A DNA stretch of 46,613 nt, taken from contig JAUYSP010000047.1 in the NCBI GenBank assembly GCA_030696305.1, positions 1 through 46,613 of the forward strand, written 5' to 3'. Origin of the DNA: Legionellaceae bacterium (GTDB lineage: Bacteria > Pseudomonadota > Gammaproteobacteria > Legionellales > Legionellaceae). A program made the translations under genes and the position numbers. Below, piece after piece: positions 35,301-45,035 of the stretch. Numbering within the stretch: the stretch's first letter is position 1; each line of letters opens with the position of its first letter. Below the pieces are notes generated by a model. It made no database searches and was not told the origin of the DNA. It saw only the letters and a program-made list of their open reading frames with translations.

Positions 35301-36485
35301 CGATGGGCTATCAAAAAAAATGGACCACCGCCTTTTAATATTAAAAGCGGTGTCTTGTACTTAGGTCTTGATCAAACAGTTGGAAAATACGTGTGTTTTG
35401 GGATAAATATAGAGGGAGATCTGTCGTTTACCCCAGCTATTATTGAGCCCAATGATATTCAAGGCACGAACAAAGATAGATTAACACAATTATTACCCAT
35501 TATTACGGAATATAAATTAACACTAGAACTCAACACATCAGTCTCGCCCGATTTTATTACTCGATGTGAAGAGGCACAGAAATTTTTAGGCCAAATAGCT
35601 GATCAGCCTGCATGGTGGCAAAGACGAGGAGCGCTATTAAGTGAGTTGCTTCCTATCGAAAAGCGGGAAAAAATGTTAGAAATGATGGCTGCTATAGCAA
35701 TTGATCCAGATTCAGAGATAGCAAAGCATTATTTGCGTGATAGTTATAAATTAACGTTAACAGACGGGATAACAGATGCAAAGAAGGTAACAAAACATGA
35801 TTCAGGTCATTTTTACTTAAATATTAAGGATAACTCTTTATATCGTTTTGTTAAAGGTACAAAAGAAGAATGGGTAAGGGAAAATATTACATTAGATCCT
35901 TATACCACCACCACGCCTCAAAAAAAGTTATTAAGTATAGCAAAAGTTAAACTAGGTAAAAATTTTAAAGCGGGTCAATCTATTAATTTATCCTCTTCAG
36001 ATGTTTTTCATCACATTACCAATCAAGAGCACATTGAGGAAGGACAAACAGCGAAGTTAAAAATGAATACAGCCCAAGAGTTGCTAGAAGAAATTATTCT
36101 TGAGGAGTTGGGGATAGCTAAAGTGCTAGAAAATTTGATTTTTGGGCTTATGATGGTCGGTGTAGGGGGTATGAGTGTCGCATCAATAATCGGTCTACCA
36201 ATAGGCCTGGGAGCTTTTATTTCTGGATTGTTCTCTTTCATACTGTCACTTATAAGTTTGGCAATGATACTGCCTTTTGCCAGCTCGTGCGTAGGTGCTG
36301 CTGTTGTTAATAATACATGGTTTAAACCGGAAATATCTCAATTAAAAGAGAAGTTAAAAGTACTAGATGCTGAGGAAGAGAAATTAACTGCACTTACAGC
36401 TACGGTGGGTTTTGGTGTTTCGGAGCTTGAGCCTGAGAGCGAGCTTGGCCCTCAAACTACGGCTCCTTCTCCTTCTAACCAGTAA
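32346..36485 (+). CDS. orphan 1379-aa protein with C-terminal membrane hairpin
   Basis: I do not recognise this family. There is no signal peptide. After a Ser/Thr-rich start (1-100) it alternates helical stretches with short strand-rich modules that share a pattern of hydrophobic strand, turn and Tyr/Phe strand: DDILYLADPNLKTLTLIPH (about 178-196), FFQYNSQLYHINSDGMMRCF (499-518), LYILVAKDKNDPYKALYFVD (713-732), VLIFVDSTDKDNPIYTICYQ (828-847), VLYLGLDQTVGKYVCFGINI (1003-1022), and FYLNIKDNSLYRFVKG (1156-1171). Residues about 1260-1320 are Gly-rich and hydrophobic, forming two or three membrane helices, followed by a coiled coil and a Pro/Glu/Ser tail. The absence of a Sec signal with such size and a late membrane hairpin resembles host-membrane-targeted effectors of Legionellales; this is inference. 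Confidence 0.65.
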   Translation: MSYGKFDKLKSVVSREDEATRKARASIRGVFDAIKQDNTTSFDASKTKSPGFPTNIEIKDLKSKRENDWLSSDVDWLSPPARRKYSLVKSPPVNTTTTTGPFLHVSVDSNEVEATYTIQAAMDQRVNGTIRLSSCALINVNIASKIPEKKSKRVRCIAFDDLKTLVHTTNKTVVRTNDDILYLADPNLKTLTLIPHKAEHHSKYLELKKACGALNDDQLTQTTVEQRDWITTLVPGHPTFAIDEIPKGLVAGLQNRYDEGLDPIFDATPKPVIEKRSENKEFFDMLNSQEGHVGIERVMSNSEILKYYLAYAEAGLLSNTKSNLSKSIQGKRAAFNQEMKYHIIQETRKDIQSLLDNESSEYPKETIELAKKIMKKLQSKDREVEYTILQLRRLREFLDTTWAKGTAITEYAATEDNTSSLSDYAPKKVIKADALPIDAETMPDYERFKTLFQEFSKEVNQYTFEMEVKQARNELQTKLYLITDEDKFNEIKAQGRNCFFQYNSQLYHINSDGMMRCFSKVVVNDCELISYVNKKDRDSFYGPEYTYSEKQMRDFLGDDFPEDPKLHRASAMLQRAVKGTSYWEYLQAVNAQMPRFGKYVSFVHKGKLQMSKSGLLMPKLNPTTVFAKSQTKEGWFDSMQKYRIAREVQRATYHDLSSEITPERIDAVRKAGQMARGELIVNQRMNKKECGFELWSDPPKNDNAALQGKGKNLYILVAKDKNDPYKALYFVDRSGDYPIVTKRYAKALAIDWRGYEDNADTSQQLCNGLYSMLEVVEDPSIIKRGEAWQEIGFNHRVPGGMVDFYGVEILKDKKNKERIEEIVKDGNVLIFVDSTDKDNPIYTICYQKDNAYEEAVIDDIATIKSNQAFSNFLFTKSKSSDAIEGLNTYLESKKSTTRIPIRSKSIVTINQELDDAISSATKDVGLMATVYDEQLDKYVCDEVSLRLTRLLIQRRERLENKTPAEILENHYRTEIVDSYQYEAFQRWAIKKNGPPPFNIKSGVLYLGLDQTVGKYVCFGINIEGDLSFTPAIIEPNDIQGTNKDRLTQLLPIITEYKLTLELNTSVSPDFITRCEEAQKFLGQIADQPAWWQRRGALLSELLPIEKREKMLEMMAAIAIDPDSEIAKHYLRDSYKLTLTDGITDAKKVTKHDSGHFYLNIKDNSLYRFVKGTKEEWVRENITLDPYTTTTPQKKLLSIAKVKLGKNFKAGQSINLSSSDVFHHITNQEHIEEGQTAKLKMNTAQELLEEIILEELGIAKVLENLIFGLMMVGVGGMSVASIIGLPIGLGAFISGLFSFILSLISLAMILPFASSCVGAAVVNNTWFKPEISQLKEKLKVLDAEEEKLTALTATVGFGVSELEPESELGPQTTAPSPSNQ

Positions 36486-36799
36486 GTGTTAGGCGTATCA
36501 GTATACTTTGCAGGGTCGTTGCTAATAGCGGCTTCGATTTAAGCTTGTAGGTAATATTATGGCCGCGGGATGAAGAGAATAAAAATTATGGCTAATTGAA
36601 AGAAGTTGGCAGAGCCTATATATGTTAACAGGTTCAATATTTTTAGGCGAAAAAAAACAGCTAAACCAAAATTTTAATCTGTTATTTTGTAATAAATTAC
36701 CATTAAGACTAACTATATGGTTAATTTATTACATTAATAATAATCAGATATCAAATACAGGAATAACTGTTTTCTAATAAAGTTAAATATCGTTTATAT
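36486..36799. other. intergenic with AT-rich inverted repeat, no gene seen
   Basis: 314 AT-rich bases between the convergent 1379-aa gene and the cold-shock gene. An inverted repeat (36689-36703 against 36717-36732, GTAATAAATTACCAT with one bulge) may end one or both transcripts, but no T-tract follows it. No coding frame found. Confidence 0.5.
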
Positions 36800-37006
36800 T
36801 TAAACGACTTCAACTTCTTCAGCTTGAGGACCTTTTTGACCTTGACCAGGCTTGAACATTACTGCTGCACCTTCGGTCAATGTTTTGAATCCAGAGCCCA
36901 TAATTGCGCTGAAGTGAACAAAGTAATCTTTACCATTACTTTCAATAAAACCAAAGCCTTTGCTTTCGTTAAACCATTTTACTGTACCACGAACTTTTTC
37001 TGACAT
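36800..37006 (-). CDS. cold-shock-domain protein (CspA family)
   Basis: The 68-aa single cold-shock domain protein binds single-stranded RNA/DNA as an RNA chaperone. It has RNP1 KGFGFIE (residues 16-22) and RNP2 YFVHFSAI (28-35), after the family start [16 protein letters not shown]. It is monocistronic. AGGA upstream of the ATG serves as ribosome-binding site; the leader is probably short (TACAAT about 50 nt upstream), so the long thermosensor leader of E. coli cspA is not evident. Confidence 0.95.
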   Translation of the reverse strand: MSEKVRGTVKWFNESKGFGFIESNGKDYFVHFSAIMGSGFKTLTEGAAVMFKPGQGQKGPQAEEVEVV

Positions 37007-37163
37007 TTTCTATTATCCTAATTAACTGGAAACGTATTGTAACACTTAAAAATTGTTCTGTACAAAGATTTTTTTTGGTTTTTTATTTTAACGGTTAGAT
37101 ACACGTCATCTAGTAATGAATGATAGTATACTATTTATTCTTTTCATTGAGTTTAAAATTTAT

Positions 37164-40025
37164 ATGTCCGAGCATCCTTCATCGATTCAGACTATTCGTA
37201 TTCGAGGCGCAAGAACTCATAATCTAAAAAATATTAATGTGGATATACCGCGTAATCAATTAACGGTTATTACTGGCTTATCTGGTTCGGGAAAGTCGTC
37301 ATTGGCATTTGATACGTTATATGCAGAAGGTCAGCGACGCTATGTTGAATCATTGTCTGCTTATGCGCGGCAGTTTTTATCGATGATGGAAAAACCTGAT
37401 GTGGATTCGATAGAAGGGCTTTCTCCCGCTATCTCAATCGAGCAAAAGGCAACCTCTCATAATCCTCGTTCCACAGTAGGGACTATTACTGAAATTTATG
37501 ATTATTTACGTTTATTGTTTGCCCGAGTTGGCGAACCTCGATGTCCCGAACACGGTGTTAGCTTGCACGCACAAACGGTTAGCCAAATGGTCGATCAGGT
37601 TTTGGCTTTACCTGAGGATAGTAGGGCGATGATTTTGGCACCTGTTATCAGAGAGCGTAAAGGGGAATATGTTCAACTGTTACAGCAACTACAAGCTAAA
37701 GGTTATATTCGAGCACGAATTGATGGGGATTTATATGAATTGGATTCGCCTCCACAATTGGCTTTACGAAAAAAACATACGATCGAAGTGGTGGTTGATC
37801 GGTTTAAAATTAGGAATGATTTAGCTCAACGATTGAGTGAATCGTTTGAAAATGCGCTTAGTTTAGCCGATGGATTGGTTATAGTTGCCTCGTTAGATGG
37901 ATCATTTCCTGATATTGTTTTTTCTTCAAAATTTGCTTGTTCGGAATGTGGTTACAGTTTAAGCGAATTGGAGCCACGTTTATTTTCATTTAATAACCCT
38001 GTGGGTGCTTGTCCTGAATGTGATGGATTGGGGGTCGATCAATATTTTGATCCCGAACGCGTAGTACATGATGAAAATCGTAGTTTGGCAGATGGCGCTA
38101 TACGGGGTTGGGATAGTCGTACTACCTATTATCATTCTTTATTAGAATCCTTAGCTAATCATTTTGGTTTTTCGGTGGATACAGCTTTTTGTGATTTAGC
38201 ACAATCAGTCCGAGATCTGGTTTTATATGGTAGTGGAAAAGAGTCCATTGATTTTCATTATCAACGACCAAACGGCCGAACAATCATTAAAAAACATCCT
38301 TTTGAAGGCATTATTCCAAATATGCAACGACGATACCGTGAGTCCGAATCTTCTGCTGTACGTGACGATTTAGCAGGGTATTTGTCTTCTCGTCCTTGTC
38401 AAACGTGTGTTGGGCAACGATTACGCGAATCAGCACGTCATGTATTTATTGAAGGTAAAAATTTACCAGAGTTGGCGGCTTACTCTATAGAAGATTGTTA
38501 TGCGTTTTTTAAACATATGCATTTACCTGGTTATCGAGGGGAAATTGCTGCAAAAATTAATAAAGAAATCGTCGAGCGGCTAGGTTTTTTAGTTAATGTT
38601 GGCCTGGATTATCTATCGTTATCACGAAGTGCCGAAACTTTATCTGGGGGTGAGGCACAACGCATTCGTTTGGCCAGTCAGATCGGTTCTGGTTTAGTCG
38701 GTGTCATGTATATTTTAGATGAACCTTCTATTGGTTTACATCAACGTGATAATGAGCGATTGCTCAAAACGTTAGAACATTTACGTAATTTAGGTAATAC
38801 GGTCATTGTAGTGGAGCATGATGAAGATGCGATTCGCGCTGCAGATTTTGTTTTGGATGTTGGTCCAGGTGCGGGTGTGCATGGTGGTGAGATTGTAGCC
38901 TATGGTCTACCGGATGAGGTGATGAATTGCCCTGATTCGTTAACAGGCCAATATTTATCAGGAAAACAATCCATTGCTATCCCAGCTTCGCGAAAACCAG
39001 TAGATGAAACACGAGTGATTTGCATGAGGGGAGTGACTTGCCACAACTTATGTGATGTCGACGTAACCATTCCGCTTGGGCTAATGACCTGCGTAACAGG
39101 GGTTTCAGGATCAGGAAAATCGACTTTGATTAATGATACGTTATATCCACTGGCTGCAAATGCTTTGAACCGAGCAAGTTTGCGTTTAACTAGTCGCCTG
39201 AAAGAGATTACCGGTCTTGAACATTGTGCATCTGTGATAGATATCGATCAAAGCCCGATTGGGCGAACACCACGTTCAAATCCAGCAACCTATACCGGAC
39301 TATTTACCCCAATACGAGAGTTATTTGCTAATACCCCGGAGTCTAGAGCACGAGGTTATCAACCCGGGCGGTTTAGTTTTAATGTACGAGGCGGTCGTTG
39401 CGAAGCCTGTCAGGGAGATGGCTTAATTAAAGTTGAAATGCATTTTTTACCTGATATTTATGTTGCTTGTGATGTGTGTCAAAGTAAACGTTACAATCGG
39501 GAAACATTAGAAATTCAATATAAGGGAAAAACAATTCACGATGTATTAGACATGACAGTGGAAGATGCGCGTCAATTTTTTGATGCTATTCCTGTGATTG
39601 CCCGAAAATGTCAAACAATGATTGATGTTGGATTGTCTTATATTCGGATAGGTCAAAGTGCCACGACATTGTCTGGCGGAGAAGCTCAACGCATTAAATT
39701 AGCTCGTGAGTTATCCAAACGAGATACGGGTACTACTTTATATATTTTAGATGAACCAACGACGGGATTACATTTTCATGATATTAAGCAGTTATTGAGT
39801 GTTTTGGCTCGGCTACGAGATCAAGGCAACACCATTGTTATTATTGAGCATAATTTAGATGTAATTAAAACGGCAGATTGGATCATTGATTTAGGACCTG
39901 AGGGTGGAAATAAAGGCGGAAAAATTATGGTGGTTGGTACACCAGAGTCTGTGGTGCAATGTAAAACATCGTATACTGGGCAATTTTTGAAAGGCTTATT
40001 GCAAGTACAGCGCCTCAAAATGTGA
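37164..40025 (+). CDS. uvrA: excinuclease ABC subunit A
   Basis: UvrA finds bulky DNA lesions and loads UvrB in nucleotide excision repair. The 953-aa protein has two ABC ATPase modules (Walker [10 protein letters not shown] and GVSGSGKST; signatures [16 protein letters not shown] and [16 protein letters not shown]) and zinc modules [10 protein letters not shown]...CPEC and CEACQGDG...CDVC. Length is close to E. coli UvrA (940). I start at ATG 37164 ([10 protein letters not shown]), as conserved similarity begins about ten residues later; an in-frame ATG at 37116 would add a hydrophobic 16-residue stretch foreign to the family. Confidence 0.97.
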   Translation: MSEHPSSIQTIRIRGARTHNLKNINVDIPRNQLTVITGLSGSGKSSLAFDTLYAEGQRRYVESLSAYARQFLSMMEKPDVDSIEGLSPAISIEQKATSHNPRSTVGTITEIYDYLRLLFARVGEPRCPEHGVSLHAQTVSQMVDQVLALPEDSRAMILAPVIRERKGEYVQLLQQLQAKGYIRARIDGDLYELDSPPQLALRKKHTIEVVVDRFKIRNDLAQRLSESFENALSLADGLVIVASLDGSFPDIVFSSKFACSECGYSLSELEPRLFSFNNPVGACPECDGLGVDQYFDPERVVHDENRSLADGAIRGWDSRTTYYHSLLESLANHFGFSVDTAFCDLAQSVRDLVLYGSGKESIDFHYQRPNGRTIIKKHPFEGIIPNMQRRYRESESSAVRDDLAGYLSSRPCQTCVGQRLRESARHVFIEGKNLPELAAYSIEDCYAFFKHMHLPGYRGEIAAKINKEIVERLGFLVNVGLDYLSLSRSAETLSGGEAQRIRLASQIGSGLVGVMYILDEPSIGLHQRDNERLLKTLEHLRNLGNTVIVVEHDEDAIRAADFVLDVGPGAGVHGGEIVAYGLPDEVMNCPDSLTGQYLSGKQSIAIPASRKPVDETRVICMRGVTCHNLCDVDVTIPLGLMTCVTGVSGSGKSTLINDTLYPLAANALNRASLRLTSRLKEITGLEHCASVIDIDQSPIGRTPRSNPATYTGLFTPIRELFANTPESRARGYQPGRFSFNVRGGRCEACQGDGLIKVEMHFLPDIYVACDVCQSKRYNRETLEIQYKGKTIHDVLDMTVEDARQFFDAIPVIARKCQTMIDVGLSYIRIGQSATTLSGGEAQRIKLARELSKRDTGTTLYILDEPTTGLHFHDIKQLLSVLARLRDQGNTIVIIEHNLDVIKTADWIIDLGPEGGNKGGKIMVVGTPESVVQCKTSYTGQFLKGLLQVQRLKM

Positions 40026-40214
40026 ACATAATATGTTGTCAAAAAAAACTTAAGACTGAATTGGATGGCTTGCATTTAAGATGAGGTCCATTGTACTTTG
40101 TTTTCTTTAATTTTTACTAGACATCCATGTATGTTTCTTCTACTCTAATAGTGACGGGAGCGACTTTATGGTTGTCCTATTTCGAATTCAATAAAAATAA
40201 TAACGGAGATGGGT

Positions 40215-40412
40215 ATGAAACGTTTAATGGTATTGCTAGCTGCAAGTTTAATGGCTCTAGGGTTAGGCGCTTGTGGTAAAAGAGAAACAAAACCAGAAGC
40301 TGTGCCAGTTGATACAACAACAATGGAACAACCAGCTGAACCAAAAGCAGATGAACAAAAAACTGCAGAAGATGCTCCACAAGCTGACACTCAAACTCAA
40401 ACACAAGAATAA
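40215..40412 (+). CDS. small lipoprotein
   Basis: The 65-aa product has a lipoprotein signal (MKRLMVLLAASLMALGLGAC, lipobox LGAC with Cys20) followed by a 45-residue acidic, Pro/Gln/Thr-rich segment lacking any fold. ATG 40215 is chosen because GGAG (40204-40207) is 7 nt upstream, whereas ATG 40209 is too close to it. Resembles short entericidin- or linker-like lipoproteins; role unknown. Confidence 0.75.
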   Translation: MKRLMVLLAASLMALGLGACGKRETKPEAVPVDTTTMEQPAEPKADEQKTAEDAPQADTQTQTQE

Positions 40413-40421
40413 TTTATCTAT

Positions 40422-40439
40422 GGGCTGCAGCTGCAGCCC
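40422..40439. terminator. perfect 18-bp palindrome after the lipoprotein gene
   Basis: GGGCTGCAGCTGCAGCCC lies 10 nt past the lipoprotein stop. It lacks a T-tract, so it may be an mRNA-stabilising hairpin or protein-binding site instead of a true terminator. Confidence 0.4.
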
Positions 40440-40599
40440 GTAGGGAATAGTCTTAGGCAAAACGTTCAGATTTAATCGAGGTTTTGTGTTTGAAGTTAAA
40501 CCAACACGTGCCGCATGTATTCTTAAAAGAATTGTGAGGATTTTGTGAAAAATCGATTAAGTATGAACGTTCCCTTGTGTAAAATGAGATGTTTGATTT

Positions 40600-41637
40600 A
40601 TGATCTCAGAACCAATTGATGCGGTAATTACGTGGGTGGATGGATATGATCCCTCGCATCAGCAAAAAATAATCGACTATTTTCTTCGCTTAGGCATCGA
40701 TAAACCAAAATCAATCGAACCAACTCGTTTTAATCAATGTGGCGAAATAGCGTATTGCTTAAAATCTATAAGTTATTTTGCGCCGTGGATAAGAACAATT
40801 TATTTGGTGACGGATGGTCAAACGCCTCACTTTGTTACTGAGCTTCAATCGACTAAACCTTTTGGTGAAAGATCCACTGAAGTCCGCGAGATAACATGGG
40901 ATACTCAACATGATGAAATCCTGCGTGAATTAGCTAATAAAATTAAAATCATCGATCATCGTGATATTTTTAGGGGGTACGAAGCTTACCTGCCTGTGTT
41001 TAACAGTCTAACTATTGAATTGATGTTATGGCGAATAGAAGGTTTATCGGAACATTTTATTTATTTCAATGATGATTGTTTCCTGTTAAGACCTACAAAA
41101 CCACGCGATTTTTTTCGAGAAGATAAATTAGTTTTACGTGGCGAATGGAAAACTCAAACTGAACAAAAATGGTATCAACGTTTACGCCAAAAAATAGTGA
41201 AGAAGTCTCCAGCGATCAATGATCATCGCATGTGGCAAGAGCAAAGCGCAAAACTTGCTGGCTGCAATAAACGATTTTTTCATTTACCTCACGCGCCGCT
41301 TCCTTTAAAAAAGCAAACGTTTGTGGATTTTTTCCAACAACATCCAGATGTGTTGTTGAATAATATTCGCTATCCATTTCGAAACAAACAGCAAATTTGG
41401 CCAATTTCCCTCGCGCAACATATTGATATTAAAAAAAATCGAGCTATCTTTGATAATGGATTAAAATCAATTATGATTAACGGTGCTTTTCATTCTATTA
41501 CGAAAATTAAAACGCGACTGACAAAAGCGAATCAAGATAAGCGAGCGGCATTTCTTTGTGTGCAGAGCTTGGATGAAACGCCTAACTCGGTGCAGGAGTT
41601 AATTATTAATTGGTTGAATACACACATAACAATTTAG
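40600..41637 (+). CDS. Stealth-family sugar-phosphate transferase
   Basis: The 345-aa protein has the Stealth conserved regions: CR1 PIDAVITWVDGYDP (5-17), then the RF...GEIAYCLKSISYFAPWIRTI segment with YLVTDGQTP, CR2-type FNSLTIELMLWRIEGLSEHF, and FIYFNDDCFLLRPT (152-165). Stealth enzymes transfer hexose-1-phosphate (as in capsule polymerases and GlcNAc-1-phosphotransferase) to a glycan. No signal peptide; cytoplasmic or membrane-peripheral. Unlike typical family members it is not in a capsule cluster. It is followed by a hairpin (41647-41679) and the convergent obgE operon. Confidence 0.87.
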   Translation: MISEPIDAVITWVDGYDPSHQQKIIDYFLRLGIDKPKSIEPTRFNQCGEIAYCLKSISYFAPWIRTIYLVTDGQTPHFVTELQSTKPFGERSTEVREITWDTQHDEILRELANKIKIIDHRDIFRGYEAYLPVFNSLTIELMLWRIEGLSEHFIYFNDDCFLLRPTKPRDFFREDKLVLRGEWKTQTEQKWYQRLRQKIVKKSPAINDHRMWQEQSAKLAGCNKRFFHLPHAPLPLKKQTFVDFFQQHPDVLLNNIRYPFRNKQQIWPISLAQHIDIKKNRAIFDNGLKSIMINGAFHSITKIKTRLTKANQDKRAAFLCVQSLDETPNSVQELIINWLNTHITI

Positions 41638-41646
41638 GTAACTCCT

Positions 41647-41679
41647 CAAGTCATCCCAAGCGAAGCGAGGGATGACTTG
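41647..41679. repeat. REP-like hairpin (family B), probable bidirectional terminator
   Basis: CAAGTCATCCC and GGGATGACTTG form a perfect 11-bp stem around AAGCGAAGCGA. It follows the Stealth stop by 9 nt. Sequence pattern is shared with 11577-11605 and 2962-2984. Confidence 0.7.
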
Positions 41680-41750
41680 CAGTGGTAAGGTCTTTAACAT
41701 AACGATCTATATAAATCGTCTTATCTGGATGTTTTTAGTCAACAATACGA

Positions 41751-41912
41751 TCAAATCTTCATTCTGTTCTCTTGATCAACTTCTTCTTTACGAGCGTTTT
41801 TACATGCTTGGTAAATGGAGTTAGCAGGAGTAAAATAAAATGGAACTGATAACGCGTAGCGCAAATGTAAATTAATCGATAATGGCTTTGGGTCGGCGAT
41901 TGTAGAGAAGGG
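41751..41912 (-). pseudogene. possible gene remnant downstream of obgE
   Basis: A minus-strand frame of 53 codons bounded by stops and without ATG/GTG reads protein-like text, for example LRYALSVPFYFTPANSIYQA followed by CKNARKEEVDQENRMKI. It could be the 3' end of a deleted gene or a small gene using TTG, but there is no ribosome-binding site and chance is not excluded. Confidence 0.25.
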
Positions 41913-41939
41913 TTAAACCTATACAATCTGCCAAACTCG

Positions 41940-43231
<1,292 letters not shown>

Positions 43232-43257
43232 TTCAATCTGCCTCGTTTATACGCTAT

Positions 43258-43566
43258 TTACCCAATAGAAGTAATTTTAACTTGCGTGTAATTTTGTCGA
43301 TGTCCCATTTGCTTCATATGGTGCTTACGGCGACGGAATTTGATGATTTTAATCTTTTTATGACGACCGTGTGTTATGACTTCGGCTTTAACAACGCCAC
43401 CATTTATAAAAGGTGTACCGATAGTGACTTTGTCACCATCTGTTAACATCAATACTTCTGCAAAATCAATGGTTTGTCCAACTTCAACGCGCAACTCTTC
43501 AATTTTAAGAAGATCGCCTGCTTTTACGCGGTATTGCTTACCGCCGGTTTTAATTACCGCATACAT
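43258..43566 (-). CDS. rplU: 50S ribosomal protein L21
   Basis: The 102-aa protein starts [18 protein letters not shown] and contains [20 protein letters not shown], both diagnostic of L21, which binds 23S rRNA. GGAG supports the start. The leader carries a short hairpin followed by T5 (43584-43602), and transcription probably starts from the minus-strand promoter at 43619-43647. Confidence 0.98.
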   Translation of the reverse strand: MYAVIKTGGKQYRVKAGDLLKIEELRVEVGQTIDFAEVLMLTDGDKVTIGTPFINGGVVKAEVITHGRHKKIKIIKFRRRKHHMKQMGHRQNYTQVKITSIG

Positions 43567-43583
43567 AGCTATTTCTCCAAGAA

Positions 43584-43602
43584 CAAAAACCCATCACTGG
43601 GT
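43584..43602 (-). promoter_or_regulatory. leader hairpin with T-run upstream of rplU
   Basis: On the minus strand ACCCAGTGATGGGT (43589-43602) forms a 5-bp stem directly followed by TTTTG, 20-odd nt before the rplU start. The shape is a small intrinsic terminator or attenuator; the short stem makes it uncertain. Confidence 0.35.
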
Positions 43603-43618
43603 CTTAACAAAGTGCTAT

Positions 43619-43647
43619 ATTCTATAAAAATTCAATTACGACTTCAA
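43619..43647 (-). promoter_or_regulatory. promoter of rplU-rpmA-obgE
   Basis: Minus strand: TTGAAG (43642-43647), 17-nt spacer, TAGAAT (43619-43624). Its -35 hexamer overlaps that of the divergent rplY promoter. Confidence 0.6.
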
Positions 43648-43671
43648 GTTGTATTTGAACTATTGTATAAT
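43643..43671 (+). promoter_or_regulatory. promoter of rplY-pth-ychF
   Basis: Plus strand: TTCAAG (43643-43648), 17-nt spacer, consensus TATAAT (43666-43671), 68 nt before the rplY ATG. The near-palindromic ACTTCAAGT provides the -35 element for both directions. Confidence 0.6.
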
Positions 43672-43738
43672 CGGCCCCTGATGTGCAGGCTTGGTCGCGA
43701 GCGTGGGCATATACTATTTTCTTTTTTGGAGTTAATTT

Positions 43739-44434
43739 ATGACAACTATTATGCTTGAAGCAGAAACAAGAAGCGTTCAGGGGAAGGGTGCGAGCCGCCG
43801 CCTGCGTCGTCTTGAAAATAAAGTACCGGCAATTATATACGGCGGAGAAAAAGAATCACATTTAGTGCATTTGTCACAACATAAAGTGAATAAAGTACTT
43901 GAGAGTGAAGAAATTTACACAAATGTCTTTAATTTAACTGTTGATGGTAAAAATGAGCAAGTTATATTAAAAGATTTACAACGTCATCCGTACAAACCAG
44001 TTATTTTACATATGGATTTCCAACGGGTTTCTGCAAAAGATGTGTTGGTTCGAATGATTCCATTGCATTTCATCAATGATGAGCAATCAGTTGGTCATAA
44101 AGCAGGCGGCGTTGTGAATCATGCATTGACTCAAGTTGAAGTCCGTTGCCAAGCTCAATATTTACCAACATTTATTGAAGTAGATTTGATCAATTTAAAA
44201 TTGGATGAAGTGTTACATTTATCTCAAATCAAATTACCAAAACATGTTGAGTTTGCTGTTGATCCAAGTGACCCAGATCATGATCTTCCAGTTGCTGGCA
44301 TTCACATCAGTAAAGCTGCATTAAGTGAAGAAGCAGCTGAAGCTGCTGAGCATGAAGCAGCTGAAAGCAACGAAGCTAAATCATCAGAAGCTGGTAATGC
44401 AGACAATGCAAGTGATGCTGTAGACGCGGAGTAA
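43739..44434 (+). CDS. rplY: 50S ribosomal protein L25/general stress protein Ctc
   Basis: The 231-aa long form has the N-terminal 5S-rRNA-binding L25 domain (GKGASRRLRRLENKVPAIIYGG, LKDLQRHPYKPVILHMDFQRV) and the C-terminal TL5/Ctc beta domain (about 100-195). It ends with a 40-residue acidic Ala/Glu tail. GGAG upstream supports the ATG at 43739. First gene of the rplY-pth-ychF operon; its stop overlaps the ribosome-binding site of pth. Confidence 0.96.
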   Translation: MTTIMLEAETRSVQGKGASRRLRRLENKVPAIIYGGEKESHLVHLSQHKVNKVLESEEIYTNVFNLTVDGKNEQVILKDLQRHPYKPVILHMDFQRVSAKDVLVRMIPLHFINDEQSVGHKAGGVVNHALTQVEVRCQAQYLPTFIEVDLINLKLDEVLHLSQIKLPKHVEFAVDPSDPDHDLPVAGIHISKAALSEEAAEAAEHEAAESNEAKSSEAGNADNASDAVDAE

Positions 44435-44438
44435 TATC

Positions 44439-45035
44439 ATTACCACCACGCCAATTAAATTAATTGTCGGATTACGTAATCCAGGCTCTTCTTACGAACA
44501 AACCAGACACAATGTGGGTGGGTGGTTTGTGGAAGAGCTTGTACGAATGGAAAATAGTTCGTTCAAAGCCGATAAAAAATTGCGTGGTGAATTAGCAACA
44601 TTGCTAATCAATAACGTAACATGCACAGTATTTATGCCGTTATCCTTTATGAATTTAAGTGGTGAATGTGTACGTGCCGTCTGCCAATTTTATCGAATTT
44701 TGCCTCATGAAATAGTAGTTGCTCATGATGATTTAGATTTACCCGTTGGTCGCATTCGGTTGAAAACCGGGGGTGGGCATGGCGGACATAATGGTTTGCG
44801 CGATATGATCGCTCATTTAGGTCATTCTGATTTTCACCGTTTACGCATTGGTATCGGACATCCCGGACACAAAGAACTGGTTTCTGATTATGTATTAAGT
44901 AAACCGTCACAACATGATCGGCAATTAATAATTGAAGCGATTGATCGCGCTACTGCACTTGTTCCTACTATTGTTACAGGACATTTGGCAATCGCAATGA
45001 ACAAATTGAATAGAGAGGTTAACGATGGGATTTAA
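44439..45035 (+). CDS. pth: peptidyl-tRNA hydrolase with apparent AUU start codon
   Basis: Pth recycles peptidyl-tRNAs released early from ribosomes. The full 198-aa reading includes [20 protein letters not shown] with the family's essential Asn14 and His24 (Asn10 and His20 in E. coli), then [16 protein letters not shown] and [17 protein letters not shown]. The first GTG in frame (44514) lies after these residues and would remove the catalytic His. The frame is open back to 44424 but has no ATG, GTG or TTG. ATT at 44439 has GGAG (44428-44431) 7 nt upstream, overlapping the rplY stop, and gives the expected N-terminus; ATC at 44436 is the other option. Overlaps ychF by 11 nt. Confidence 0.9.
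   Translation: MTTTPIKLIVGLRNPGSSYEQTRHNVGGWFVEELVRMENSSFKADKKLRGELATLLINNVTCTVFMPLSFMNLSGECVRAVCQFYRILPHEIVVAHDDLDLPVGRIRLKTGGGHGGHNGLRDMIAHLGHSDFHRLRIGIGHPGHKELVSDYVLSKPSQHDRQLIIEAIDRATALVPTIVTGHLAIAMNKLNREVNDGI

Larger units (their letters stand above)
41638..41939. other. intergenic with REP-like hairpin and open remnant frame
   Basis: 302 bases between convergent Stealth and obgE genes. Contains the hairpin at 41647-41679 and a minus-strand open frame without start (41751-41912), given separately. Confidence 0.5.

Noticed and set aside
36689-36732. Rho-independent terminator
   Set aside because: The inverted repeat is AT-rich and no T-tract follows on either strand, so I do not call it a terminator.
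44514-45035. Pth starting at GTG 44514
   Set aside because: This would remove the essential Asn and His and the first beta strand, which are encoded immediately upstream in the same frame.
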